Shown here: piece after piece, positions 23,657 to 31,185 of the stretch
Layout: each line of letters starts with the position of its first letter
Numbering within the stretch: position 1 is the first letter of the stretch
Source of the DNA: Alphaproteobacteria bacterium
Lineage (GTDB): Bacteria > Pseudomonadota > Alphaproteobacteria > GCA-2731375
Reading direction: 5' to 3'
Assembly: GCA_028281075.1 (NCBI GenBank)
Contig: JANQKO010000373.1
Coordinates: 1-34,441 of the forward strand
Length of the DNA: 34,441 nt
The notes under the pieces: model-generated
Seen by the model: the letters and a program-made list of their open reading frames with translations, nothing else
What the model was told of the DNA's origin: nothing
The model's database searches: none
Position numbers and translations under genes: made by a program

Positions 23657-25138
23657 CTAAAAGGTTTTTACCAGCCGCACCGAAGCAACGTTCTCGGTCA
23701 GATCGGGTTCGTTGGCATCCGTGTCGCGCCGCAGGTGACTTACCCGAAAGCTTGCCCGAACCGTCCGGCCGACGTTGTAGCCGAGCGAAGCGTTGAAGCG
23801 GAACGTGCTGGTATCGTCATTCGCATCGTCCTCCGCGTCGGTAAAACTTGCGTTAAGCGCCAGATTCAAGTCCGGTCGGAGATCCCGGTTGAAGTTGACC
23901 GACCCGCTGATGACGGTCTGTTCGCGGGCCGCCGGCTCGGTCGTGCGCTTGGTGTGGGCGAGCCGCATGCCGTAGCGGTTGCGGCCGCGGCTGCCGGACA
24001 GCGACGCCGTGAAGGTCTCGTTCCGCAGTACCGTGTCCTGGTCGCTGAGATCGAAATCGGAGTCGACCACGTCGATCGGCAGGCCCGTGCGGGTGTCGAT
24101 GAAGTTGCCGTCCTCGTCCTGGCCGATGAACAGGAAGGCGTTGTCGGCGGCGGACTGCTCGATATCGACGGTGATGTTGTAGGAGGCGTTCGCCCGCAGC
24201 GTTGGCGAAAACTCGTAGCTGCCGCTGCCGCTGTAGAAATCGTCGTCGTACCGGCGCCCGTATTCGAAGCTGAGGTCGGTGCGCGGTCCCGGGCGGAGAC
24301 GGGCGCCGACGGTCCAGATCTCGCCGAACAGGTCGTCGTCGTCCACCGAGCTGTCGTTCAGGTCTTCGTAGCCGGCGCTGCCGATCACGGAAATCATGCG
24401 GTTGACCGCGTATTCGGCGCGCGCCTGGCCGGACTTGGTGGCGAAATTGTTGTCGCTGTCGCCGCGGGCGGAGCGCCGGTAGCTGGCCTGCACCGACCAG
24501 GAGAGCTGGGTGAAGTCGGCGCCGCTGCTGAAGACCTGGGAGACCCGGTTCGTCTTGGTGTCCGACGGCGCGGTGTTGCCGTCGGAATCGTCGTTGAGCG
24601 GATCGAACACGGTCTCGCTGTAGGTGTAGCGCGTCGACGACCGCGCGAAGCCGCCGAAGTTGAAGACGTAGAGCGGGCTGACGCGGAAATTGAACACCTC
24701 GGTCTGGTTGTCGCCCAGATTCCGGTCGACGCTGGAAATCGCGCCGGTGCGGTTGTCGACGACCCGATTGAACGAGGTCTGGGCGTCGACGAACAGGTGC
24801 TCGCGGATCAGTTCGGTATTCGCCGAGCCGAGCAGCCGATGCGTCCGGCTGCTCAGTTCCGTCTCCTCCAGATACTCCTCGTAGCTGAGCGTGTAGTCGA
24901 GGTTCAGCGACAGCCGCGCGCCGGTGCCGCGGATGCTGACGCCGGACGAGCCGGAATGGATGGCGTCGGCCTCCTTGCGGCCGGCGACGCCCTGGACATT
25001 GTCGGTATAAATGGTTTCGGACTGCGCCCGCGGCGTGATCCGCCAGTCACCGGCATGCGCGGAAGAAATCGGAAAAAGAACCAAAGCCGGGCCGACGAAT
25101 GCAAATATCTGCCGCCGAATGACGGAACGACCCAGCAT
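23657..25138 (-). CDS. XrtA-locus outer-membrane beta-barrel protein (TIGR03016-like)
   Basis: A 493-residue predicted outer-membrane barrel. The ATG at 25136-25138 gives a proper signal peptide (MLGRSVIRRQ, a hydrophobic core, cleavage after SSAHA before GDWRITPR). A GTG 42 bases upstream would add 14 residues and lacks a ribosome site. The mature part shows alternating amphipathic strands (TDLSFEYGRRYDDDFYSG, VRASFRVSHLRRD), Asp-rich loops (NDSSVDDDDLFG, DAEDDANDDTSTF) and a terminal VRLVKTF with the C-terminal Phe expected of barrel proteins. It probably serves as the outer-membrane exit or anchor for the polysaccharide. Close spacing to the ATPase gene (12 bases) and the kinase gene places it in the same transcript. 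Confidence 0.9.
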   Translation of the reverse strand: MLGRSVIRRQIFAFVGPALVLFPISSAHAGDWRITPRAQSETIYTDNVQGVAGRKEADAIHSGSSGVSIRGTGARLSLNLDYTLSYEEYLEETELSSRTHRLLGSANTELIREHLFVDAQTSFNRVVDNRTGAISSVDRNLGDNQTEVFNFRVSPLYVFNFGGFARSSTRYTYSETVFDPLNDDSDGNTAPSDTKTNRVSQVFSSGADFTQLSWSVQASYRRSARGDSDNNFATKSGQARAEYAVNRMISVIGSAGYEDLNDSSVDDDDLFGEIWTVGARLRPGPRTDLSFEYGRRYDDDFYSGSGSYEFSPTLRANASYNITVDIEQSAADNAFLFIGQDEDGNFIDTRTGLPIDVVDSDFDLSDQDTVLRNETFTASLSGSRGRNRYGMRLAHTKRTTEPAAREQTVISGSVNFNRDLRPDLNLALNASFTDAEDDANDDTSTFRFNASLGYNVGRTVRASFRVSHLRRDTDANEPDLTENVASVRLVKTF

Positions 25139-25197
25139 TGCCAAATGACACCCGACCGATAGATTAACGCGCAACTTCACTCAGCAGCCGCGGGAAG

Positions 25198-26241
25198 TCA
25201 ATAGTAATACGAATAGGCGCCGAAACGGTCGCCACCCGCCTCCATCTTGGCTTTATTTAGCACGAGATTGATATTCTGGCAGCCGCCCAGCAGCGTCAGC
25301 GCCGATTCGATGGCTTTCTGGCTGGTCTTTTCCGCCTCGACCACGAACAGAAGCTGGCCGACATGCATGGCCAGCACGCTCGGCTCGCTGGTCGCCAGCA
25401 CCGGCGGGGTGTCGATGATGATGACGCGGTCAGGGTAGCGCTCGGCCAGTTCCTCGACGAGCTGCCCCATGCGGTTGCTGGCGAGCAACTCGGTCGGGTT
25501 CATCACGTCGGTGCCGGCCGGCAGCAGTGTCAGGTTCGGGATGTCCGTGCGCTTCAGGACGTCGGCGAGATCGGTCGAGGGATCGGCGACCACGTTGAGC
25601 AGCCCCTTCTCGGCGGTCACGCCCAGCATGCCCATCGACGAATGCTCGCTGGTATTGTGCATGTCGGCATCGACCAGCAGCACGTTCAGGTCATGCTCGG
25701 ACACCATGCTCATGGCCAGGTTGACCGCCGTGTGCGACTTGCCTTCGCCCGGCCGCGCGCTCGTCACCATGATCAGGTTGCCGTTGCGCGTCCGCTGATC
25801 GTCGGTCGCGAAGGCCTTCAGCAGCAGGGGCCGCTTGATGAGGCGGAATTCCTCGACGATCTGGGTTCGCTCGCCCGCCGGCACGATGCAGCCGGCAAGC
25901 TGCAGACGCACCTGATCGATCTGCACGATGCCGCCGCGTCGGCCGCCATCGGCCGACGGGGCCGCGGGACGCCCGGACACCGGTGGCCGCGGGTCATCGG
26001 CGGCGGCCGGTCGCGGCGCGGGGGCCGGCGGCGTCTCGACGCCGGACGGGGCCGGCACCACCGCCGGCGCGGCGGGGGTCGGCGCGGCCGGTGCCGGCGC
26101 GGCACTCGCCGCTGCCGGCGGCGGCATGCCCGTCGCGGCAATGCGCTGCGCCGCCTTCTCGACCAGCGACGCGCCGCCGTCCGACCGGGCGCGGTCGGCG
26201 GCCCGCTGGATCAGGCCTGGTACCCTCGCTTCCGAGCTCAT
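25198..26241 (-). CDS. XrtA-associated tyrosine autokinase (CpsD/CapB-like)
   Basis: A 347-residue bacterial tyrosine kinase of the split type, working with the chain-length determinant next door. Walker A is SARPGEGKS (161-169), Walker A' is VLLVDAD (187-193), and the third motif is VIIIDTPPVL. The C-terminus ends in a Tyr cluster (YSYYY), the probable autophosphorylation site. EEFRLIKRPLL near 130-140 is the usual segment before the kinase core. Residues about 40-98 are an Ala/Pro-rich low-complexity linker. Its ATG overlaps the stop of the upstream chain-length gene as ATGA, indicating translational coupling. Cycling of Tyr phosphorylation controls polymer length in such systems. Confidence 0.93.
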   Translation of the reverse strand: MSSEARVPGLIQRAADRARSDGGASLVEKAAQRIAATGMPPPAAASAAPAPAAPTPAAPAVVPAPSGVETPPAPAPRPAAADDPRPPVSGRPAAPSADGGRRGGIVQIDQVRLQLAGCIVPAGERTQIVEEFRLIKRPLLLKAFATDDQRTRNGNLIMVTSARPGEGKSHTAVNLAMSMVSEHDLNVLLVDADMHNTSEHSSMGMLGVTAEKGLLNVVADPSTDLADVLKRTDIPNLTLLPAGTDVMNPTELLASNRMGQLVEELAERYPDRVIIIDTPPVLATSEPSVLAMHVGQLLFVVEAEKTSQKAIESALTLLGGCQNINLVLNKAKMEAGGDRFGAYSYYY

Positions 26242-27860
26242 ATCAGTTGCGTCAACTCAAGTTCAGACATGTTCTGCCGCAACGGAACCTCGAACACGAT
26301 CAGGCCACCGAAGACCAGCAGCAGACAGACGCAGGCGACCGCGAAACCGGCGAGGCCCGCATGCTGCCGTCGTCGGTTGCCGCTGGACACGATCGCCGAT
26401 ACCGCGCCCAGCACGGGCAGGCCGAACGTGTCGCGCAGGCTGGCCGTGTTGTGGAACGAGACGTCCATCTGCGACAGCAGGTAGGCAAAGGCGATGCCGG
26501 ACCCCAGACCGGCGGCCAGCACGATCGTCATGAAGAACGGCCGGTTCGGCCCGTTCGGGATGGTCGGCACTTCCGGCGGATCGACGATCCGGAACTGAAT
26601 GTCGGTTTCGGCGTCGACGGCCTGCGCGATCTTCGCCGACTCGCGCCGGGCCAGAAGCTGCTCGTAGTTGCTCTTGATCACCGAATAGTCACGGTTCAGG
26701 CCCGACAGCCGGGCCTCGACCAGCGGCGCCGTCGTCGCCATCTTCTCGAAGTAGGCGAGGTCCTCGGCGGCCCGGTTCAATTGGCGTTCGCGCGTGGTGA
26801 CCTGGGATTCGGCATCGACCAGGCGCAGCTTGATATGCTCGTAGAGCGCGTTCGGCACCTTGGTCTTGGCGCCGCCGCCGCCGGTATCCTCGCCCTCCGC
26901 CTCGGCTTCGGCCGCCGCGAGCAGACGCTCCTCTTCCTGCGCCAACTGCTCGTGCAGGTATTCGATCTGCCGGCGCGAGGCGATCACGTCGGGATGCGCC
27001 TCGGTATAGCGGCCCAGCAGCAGCACGATCTGCCGCTCGGCTTCCTTGATCCGGCGTTCCAGCTCGACGATCGGCGAGCTCGCGGCATCGCCGCTGTTGA
27101 AGATCACCTGCGGCGTGGCGTCGACCTCGAGATATTGCGGCACGGTCGCGATCTGCTCGCGCAACTGGTCACGCAAGGCCAGCGCGTCCTGATGCTCGGC
27201 CTTGGCGCGCTCCAGCGCCGCGGCCGCGGCCTGGCGCTTGCCGACATAGCCGCCGGCGCCGCGGCCGAATTCGAGGTTGTTGGCCTTGAAGTCGGCCAGC
27301 CGGCGCTCGGCCTCCTGAAGCTGGCGCTCGTAGACGGCGAGCTGGGCCTCCAGAAAGGCGCGCGCCTTCTCCATGTCCGACCGGTTCTCGCCCAGATTGT
27401 TTTCGACGAAGATATTCACCAGCGACTGCACGACCCGCTGGGCCAGCTTCGGGTCCTCGCTCTCATAGGCGATCGTGAACAGGTCACGGCCCTGGGATCT
27501 GATCGAGATCCGCTCGGCGACACTCTTGATCAGCGCGTCCATCTCGGCGTCCGTCTCGACCGTCAGGTCGAGGTCGGTCATGCGGATGATCTCCAGCATG
27601 TTCGGCCGGCTGAGCAGGGTCCGCTTCATGAAGGCGACCTGCTGGTTCAGGTTCGGCGCCACGGTCAGGCCGCGCAGCAACGGCGCCAGCATGGTCTGGG
27701 TGTCGACATAGATCCGGGTCCGGGACTCGTACCGGTCGGGCATGTTCAGGACCACGAACCAGCCCCCCAGGCAGAGCCCCCAGGCGATGCCGGCAATGAT
27801 CCAGCGCCGGCGCCAGATGGCCCGCAAAATGGCCAGAATTTGCGTCCGCAGATCACCCAT
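26238..27860 (-). CDS. XrtA-locus polysaccharide chain-length determinant (Wzz/PCP family)
   Basis: A 540-residue inner-membrane co-polymerase. The Wzz N-terminal domain has a first helix near residue 25 (RRWIIAGIAWGLCLGGWFVV), then YESRTRIYVDTQTMLAPLLRG. A long periplasmic coiled coil follows, with heptad-like Glu/Arg/Leu runs such as AFLEAQLAVYERQLQEAERR. A conserved loop before the second helix reads FRIVDPPEVPTIPNGPNRP, and the last part holds two hydrophobic segments. The ATG at 27858-27860 (MGDLRTQ) is preferred because AAGGAAAGAG precedes it; an upstream TTG would add 12 residues. It is coupled to the kinase by ATGA and lies downstream of the CRP-like operator. Confidence 0.93.
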   Translation of the reverse strand: MGDLRTQILAILRAIWRRRWIIAGIAWGLCLGGWFVVLNMPDRYESRTRIYVDTQTMLAPLLRGLTVAPNLNQQVAFMKRTLLSRPNMLEIIRMTDLDLTVETDAEMDALIKSVAERISIRSQGRDLFTIAYESEDPKLAQRVVQSLVNIFVENNLGENRSDMEKARAFLEAQLAVYERQLQEAERRLADFKANNLEFGRGAGGYVGKRQAAAAALERAKAEHQDALALRDQLREQIATVPQYLEVDATPQVIFNSGDAASSPIVELERRIKEAERQIVLLLGRYTEAHPDVIASRRQIEYLHEQLAQEEERLLAAAEAEAEGEDTGGGGAKTKVPNALYEHIKLRLVDAESQVTTRERQLNRAAEDLAYFEKMATTAPLVEARLSGLNRDYSVIKSNYEQLLARRESAKIAQAVDAETDIQFRIVDPPEVPTIPNGPNRPFFMTIVLAAGLGSGIAFAYLLSQMDVSFHNTASLRDTFGLPVLGAVSAIVSSGNRRRQHAGLAGFAVACVCLLLVFGGLIVFEVPLRQNMSELELTQLI

Positions 27861-27909
27861 TTCGCTCTTTCCTTGGATCGGTTCCGGCCGGACCAAACCG
27901 GCAGGTAAC

Positions 27910-27968
27910 CTTATAATCCAAAGTCAGTCAGGCATTCATGTGACAGCAGTCACATCACACAAAGTGAT
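27910..27968 (-). promoter_or_regulatory. Candidate CRP-controlled promoter of the chain-length gene
   Basis: TGTGA-CAGCAG-TCACA (27939-27954, counting flanking bases) is an exact match to the E. coli CRP core consensus TGTGA-N6-TCACA. Overlapping it on the right is a second inverted repeat, ATCAC-ACAAA-GTGAT (27954-27968). On the minus strand a TATAAG hexamer (27910-27915) could be the -10 box; a start near 27903 would put the CRP site at about -43, close to the class II position of -41.5, with a leader of about 43 bases before ATG 27860. The region is markedly less GC-rich than its surroundings. The regulator identity (CRP or another family member) is inferred. Confidence 0.55.
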
Positions 27969-28009
27969 CACGCTACCGCACACACATAAATGATGTCTTT
28001 AAGCTCTTC

Positions 28010-28630
28010 TTAGAAGAAGCTCTGGGGCACGATGATCACGTCGCCCGGCAGCATCTCCACGTTGGCGCTGACATCGCCGTCCTTCAGGAGGTCGTCCAAT
28101 CGCACCCGGAAGCTCTTGTTCTCGCCCTCGATCCGCCGCACCACGACGGTCCGGTTGCCGGCGGCGAACTGGGTCAGGCCGCCGACGGCGATCATGACGT
28201 CGAGTACGGTCATATCGTCACGATACGGAATGGCCGACGGCTGGGCCGCCTCGCCGACCACCCGGACCTGCTGGTCGAACGGACCGACGAAACCGGTGAC
28301 GATGACGGTGACGATCGGGTCCTGGATAAACTTCTTGAGCTCTTCCTCGATGTCCCGGGCGAGCTGCGTCGGCGTCTTGTTGGCCGCCTGCAGATCCTCG
28401 ATCAGCGGCGAGGAGATCTTCCCGTCCGGCCGCACGGGCAGCGAAATGCCCAGTTCCGGGTTGCGCCAGACGAAGACGCTCAAGTTGTCGCCGGCACCGA
28501 TCAGATAGTCCGGCGTCGGCTGCTCCTCGGTGATCGTCGGCGCCAGCTCCCGGCCCGAACAGGCCGCGACCAGCATGACCGCCGCCGCCAGCGCCAAGCC
28601 ACGGACGGGAAAGAAAGCAGATTTCGTCAT
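28010..28630 (-). CDS. XrtA-locus polysaccharide export lipoprotein (Wza-like, TIGR03027-like)
   Basis: A 206-residue outer-membrane polysaccharide export lipoprotein. The signal peptide ends in the lipobox VAAC with C24 as the lipidated residue. The Poly_export domain follows with PDYLIGAGDNLSVFVWRNPE, RPDGKISSPLIEDLQAANKT and the SLBB-like part VRVVGEAAQPSAIPYRDDMT. It ends MLPGDVIIVPQSFF, a standard family end. It is shorter than E. coli Wza, as usual for this locus type. It heads the 28630-to-6481 gene series; 149 bases containing the CRP-like element separate it from the chain-length gene, so the two may be partly separately controlled. A short palindrome (28002-28021) overlaps its stop codon. 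Confidence 0.93.
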   Translation of the reverse strand: MTKSAFFPVRGLALAAAVMLVAACSGRELAPTITEEQPTPDYLIGAGDNLSVFVWRNPELGISLPVRPDGKISSPLIEDLQAANKTPTQLARDIEEELKKFIQDPIVTVIVTGFVGPFDQQVRVVGEAAQPSAIPYRDDMTVLDVMIAVGGLTQFAAGNRTVVVRRIEGENKSFRVRLDDLLKDGDVSANVEMLPGDVIIVPQSFF

Positions 28631-28732
28631 CGCCGCCTACCTCGAGGTCGCCATACATTCCACGCACCGGTTGCCGATGCGTACGCGCCGCCGCGCCCAG
28701 AGCCGGCCCGGCAACAGCAACTTGCCAACACC

Positions 28733-28767
28733 GCAACCTATGTGCTTTGAACTAAGCAATTGTTTAG
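28733..28767 (-). promoter_or_regulatory. Weak sigma-54-like element and palindrome upstream of the export gene
   Basis: On the minus strand AAGCAC-ATAGG-TTGC (28733-28747) matches the -12 TTGC and the GCAC part of the sigma-54 consensus TGGCAC-N5-TTGC with correct spacing, but one of the two key -24 G residues is A. Next to it is a 16-base near-palindrome CTAAGCAATTGTTTAG (28752-28767). PrsR is a sigma-54 activator, so such a site would make sense about 100 bases before the export gene start. Evidence is weak. Confidence 0.22.
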
Positions 28768-28859
28768 CCTGTAAGATCGCGTTTGTCAGGCGATAATTAC
28801 GTGTCCCGGCGGTTGCCGGCCGCGACGGCGCGATCGTAGGGACAGCGGGCGGCGACGAA

Positions 28860-29960
28860 TTGACTTCGAACAACGCGGCTCCGCCGCACGACGGCGCCGG
28901 CCCGGCTTTCGAGACGGACTATGCCGCCCTCTTCCGCCGGAGCGCCAGCCCGGACTATTACGCCCATCCCGACTGGTTCCGGAACCTCGCGGCAACCTGC
29001 CTCACCGCGTCCGAGAACGCCGTGCTGTTCACGGCGCGCGATGCCGATGGTGCCGCGGTCGCCGCCCTGCCGGCCAGGCGGCATGCGGCATCCGACATCT
29101 TCCCCGGCGCCCGCGCGATCGGCAGCCTGACCAACTTTTACGCCTGCAACTTCACGATCGCCGCCCGGCCGGACGCCGACCTGGCGGCCGCCTGTCGGCA
29201 GATCGTCGACGCCATGACGGCGGACGGCCACCGGCCCGATATCCTGCGCCTCGACACCCTGCCGCGCGAGGCGCCGGCCTTCGATGCCCTGGTCGCGACG
29301 ATCCGCGCGCGCGGCTGGCCGCTGCGGACCTATTTCCACTTCGGCAACTGGTTCGAGACCGTCGCCGGGCTCGGCTATGACGACTATCTCGCCCGCCGTC
29401 CGTCGCGCCTGCGCAACACCATCGCGCGCAAGCGGCGCCAGCTCGAAAAGACGCACGACGTGGACTTCGAGATCTGCCGCTCGCCGGCCGAGGTCGCGGC
29501 GGCCATGGCCGGCTACGAGACGATCTACGCGGAAAGCTGGAAGCCGGCCGAGCCGTTTCCCGCCTTCACGCCGGGACTGGCCCGGTCCGCGGCGGCGAAC
29601 GGCGCCCTGCGCCTGGGCATCTGCCGCCTCGACGGCGTGCCCGCGGCGGCCCAGATCTGGCTGACCTACGGGGGCCGCGCGACGATCTTCAAGCTGGCCG
29701 ACGCGGCCCGCCACCGCCGGCGCTCGCTCGGCACCGTGCTGACGGCGGAAATGATGCGGCACGCCCTGGAGGTCGATCAGGTGCGCGAGGTCGATTTCGG
29801 CCGCGGCGACGACGCCTATAAGCGCGACTGGCTGTCGCAGCGGCGCGAGCGCTGGGGCATCCTCGCCTGCAACCCCCGGAGCCTCAGGGGCCTGGCCGCG
29901 GCCGGGCGGCACCTGCTGCTGCCGGCGCTGAGGGACCGGCTGCGCCGCCGGCCGCGCTGA
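28860..29960 (+). CDS. GNAT/FemAB-like acyltransferase (CelD/BcsL type)
   Basis: A 366-residue cytoplasmic protein, the only plus-strand gene inside the EPS region. The TTG at 28860-28862 is the only start before the conserved N-terminus (SPDYYAHPDWFRNLAATCLT). Middle motifs are YDDYLARRPSRLRNTIARKR, the substrate-side helix of this superfamily, and GVPAAAQIWLTYGGRATIFK. The C-terminal GNAT part has LGTVLTAEMMRHALE, VREVDFGRGDDAYKRDW and RERWGILACNPRS. It resembles the acetyltransferases of cellulose and EPS clusters, and could acylate a sugar or polymer. Its last 77 bases overlap the convergent glycosyltransferase. It is distinct from the FemAB-like protein at 20588. Confidence 0.8.
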   Translation: MTSNNAAPPHDGAGPAFETDYAALFRRSASPDYYAHPDWFRNLAATCLTASENAVLFTARDADGAAVAALPARRHAASDIFPGARAIGSLTNFYACNFTIAARPDADLAAACRQIVDAMTADGHRPDILRLDTLPREAPAFDALVATIRARGWPLRTYFHFGNWFETVAGLGYDDYLARRPSRLRNTIARKRRQLEKTHDVDFEICRSPAEVAAAMAGYETIYAESWKPAEPFPAFTPGLARSAAANGALRLGICRLDGVPAAAQIWLTYGGRATIFKLADAARHRRRSLGTVLTAEMMRHALEVDQVREVDFGRGDDAYKRDWLSQRRERWGILACNPRSLRGLAAAGRHLLLPALRDRLRRRPR

Positions 29961-31185
29961 GCCGGTGGCGCGCCAGCGTCCGTTCGCAGATCTCCTCGAA
30001 GATACGCGCGACGCCGGGCGCGCTGAAATGCCGCTCGACATAGGACCGCGCGGTCGTCGCCAGCCGTTCGCTCAAGGCGGCGTCGGCCAGCAGGCGCAGG
30101 ACCTCGGCGGCAAAGCCGTCGGCCGTGTCGGCGCGCAGGTAATGTTGACCCTCGTCGAGCGGCAGTCCTTCGACCCCGATCGTGGTCGAGACCACCGGGC
30201 AGCCCATGGCCATGGCCTCGTAGACCTTGATGCGCGTGCCGCCGCCGACGCGCAGCGGAATGGCATAGACCTGCGCCGCGTGCACGTGGGGCCGGATATC
30301 GTCGACGAAGCCGGTAAAGGTCCAGGGCAGGCCGCGCCGGCGCGCCCGCTCGACCAGGTGCGCCGGCGGGTCGCGGCCGACGACGACGACGTTCGCCGCC
30401 GGCGCGGCCCGCGCCACCGTCGGCCAGATCGCGTCCATGAAGAACTCGATGCCATCGATGTTGGCGGCCCAGTTCATCGAGCCGGTGAAGACGATGGTGC
30501 CGCCCCCGGGCGGTCCCGGCGGCGGTGCCCGAAAGCCGAAGAAATCGAGATCGACGGCCGTCGGAATCGCCTCGACGACCGGGCTGCCATAGGCCTGCCG
30601 GAAATGCTCGGCATCACGCTCCGACACGGCGATCACGGTATCGAACCGCCGCAGCGCCGCCCGCTCGAACCGGACCATCTTGCGCCACTGGTCCCGCCAC
30701 ACCGCGCGGCTGACCGAATTGCCGGCCACGTCCACGTGCCGGGCGAAGATCTCGGCTTCGACGTTATGCGTGAACAGCAGCGACGCGGGCGCGAGGTCCT
30801 CGGGCGTCAGCACCGCCGCGTGCGCGAAGTCGGTGACGACCAGATCGCAGCCGCGCGCCAGCTCGGCCCGGACCGCCGCCAAACCGGCGGCCGAGCGGTC
30901 GCAGGCCACGGCGACCGGCAGCGACGACAGCAGATACGACAGCCGGCGCAGGCCGAACCACCTGCCCTGGCGGCGAAACGGCCAGTCGACGAAGCGGTCG
31001 CAGACCGCGGCGAGCTCGTCGGCATGGCGTTCCGGCTGCCCCGGCCGGGCCGGCGACAGCAGCGTGATCTCGAAGCTGCCGCCCTTCAGGCCGCGCAGGA
31101 CGTTGGTGGTGCGGATCTTGCCGCCGGCGTCGGTGGGAAACAGGAATTGCGGCGAAATGAACAGCAGCCGCGGGCGTGCCGTCAC
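29884..31185 (-). CDS. GT4 family glycosyltransferase
   Basis: A 433-residue GT-B glycosyltransferase. It begins RLLFISPQFLFPTDAGGKIR, similar in layout to the GT at 19387, and carries FTHNVEAEIFARH and the C-terminal donor-site region TIVFTGSMNWAANIDGIEFF, FTGFVDDIRPHVHAA and GGGTRIKVYEAMAMGCPVVS with the E-x7-type motif. It starts at a GTG (31183-31185) overlapping the stop of the dehydrogenase gene as GTGA, so it is translationally coupled to it. The final 30 or so residues (Ala/Gly/Pro-rich) are encoded over the end of the convergent GNAT gene and are probably unstructured. The sugar donor is unknown; GDP-mannuronate from the coupled dehydrogenase is one possibility. Confidence 0.9.
   Translation of the reverse strand: MTARPRLLFISPQFLFPTDAGGKIRTTNVLRGLKGGSFEITLLSPARPGQPERHADELAAVCDRFVDWPFRRQGRWFGLRRLSYLLSSLPVAVACDRSAAGLAAVRAELARGCDLVVTDFAHAAVLTPEDLAPASLLFTHNVEAEIFARHVDVAGNSVSRAVWRDQWRKMVRFERAALRRFDTVIAVSERDAEHFRQAYGSPVVEAIPTAVDLDFFGFRAPPPGPPGGGTIVFTGSMNWAANIDGIEFFMDAIWPTVARAAPAANVVVVGRDPPAHLVERARRRGLPWTFTGFVDDIRPHVHAAQVYAIPLRVGGGTRIKVYEAMAMGCPVVSTTIGVEGLPLDEGQHYLRADTADGFAAEVLRLLADAALSERLATTARSYVERHFSAPGVARIFEEICERTLARHRLSAAGGAAGPSAPAAAGAARPRPGP

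Noticed and set aside
25983-27908. Plus-strand open frame of 641 codons opposite the chain-length gene
   Set aside because: It is the mirror of the coiled-coil codons of the Wzz protein; no start context or domain.
27939-27968. FNR/FixK box (TTGAT-N4-ATCAA) at the operator before the chain-length gene
   Set aside because: Half-sites are TGTGA/TCACA with a 6-base spacer, which fits CRP-type rather than FNR-type recognition.
28637-28873. 78-codon minus-strand frame upstream of the export gene
   Set aside because: It spans the AT-rich divergent promoter region and has no family features or start context.
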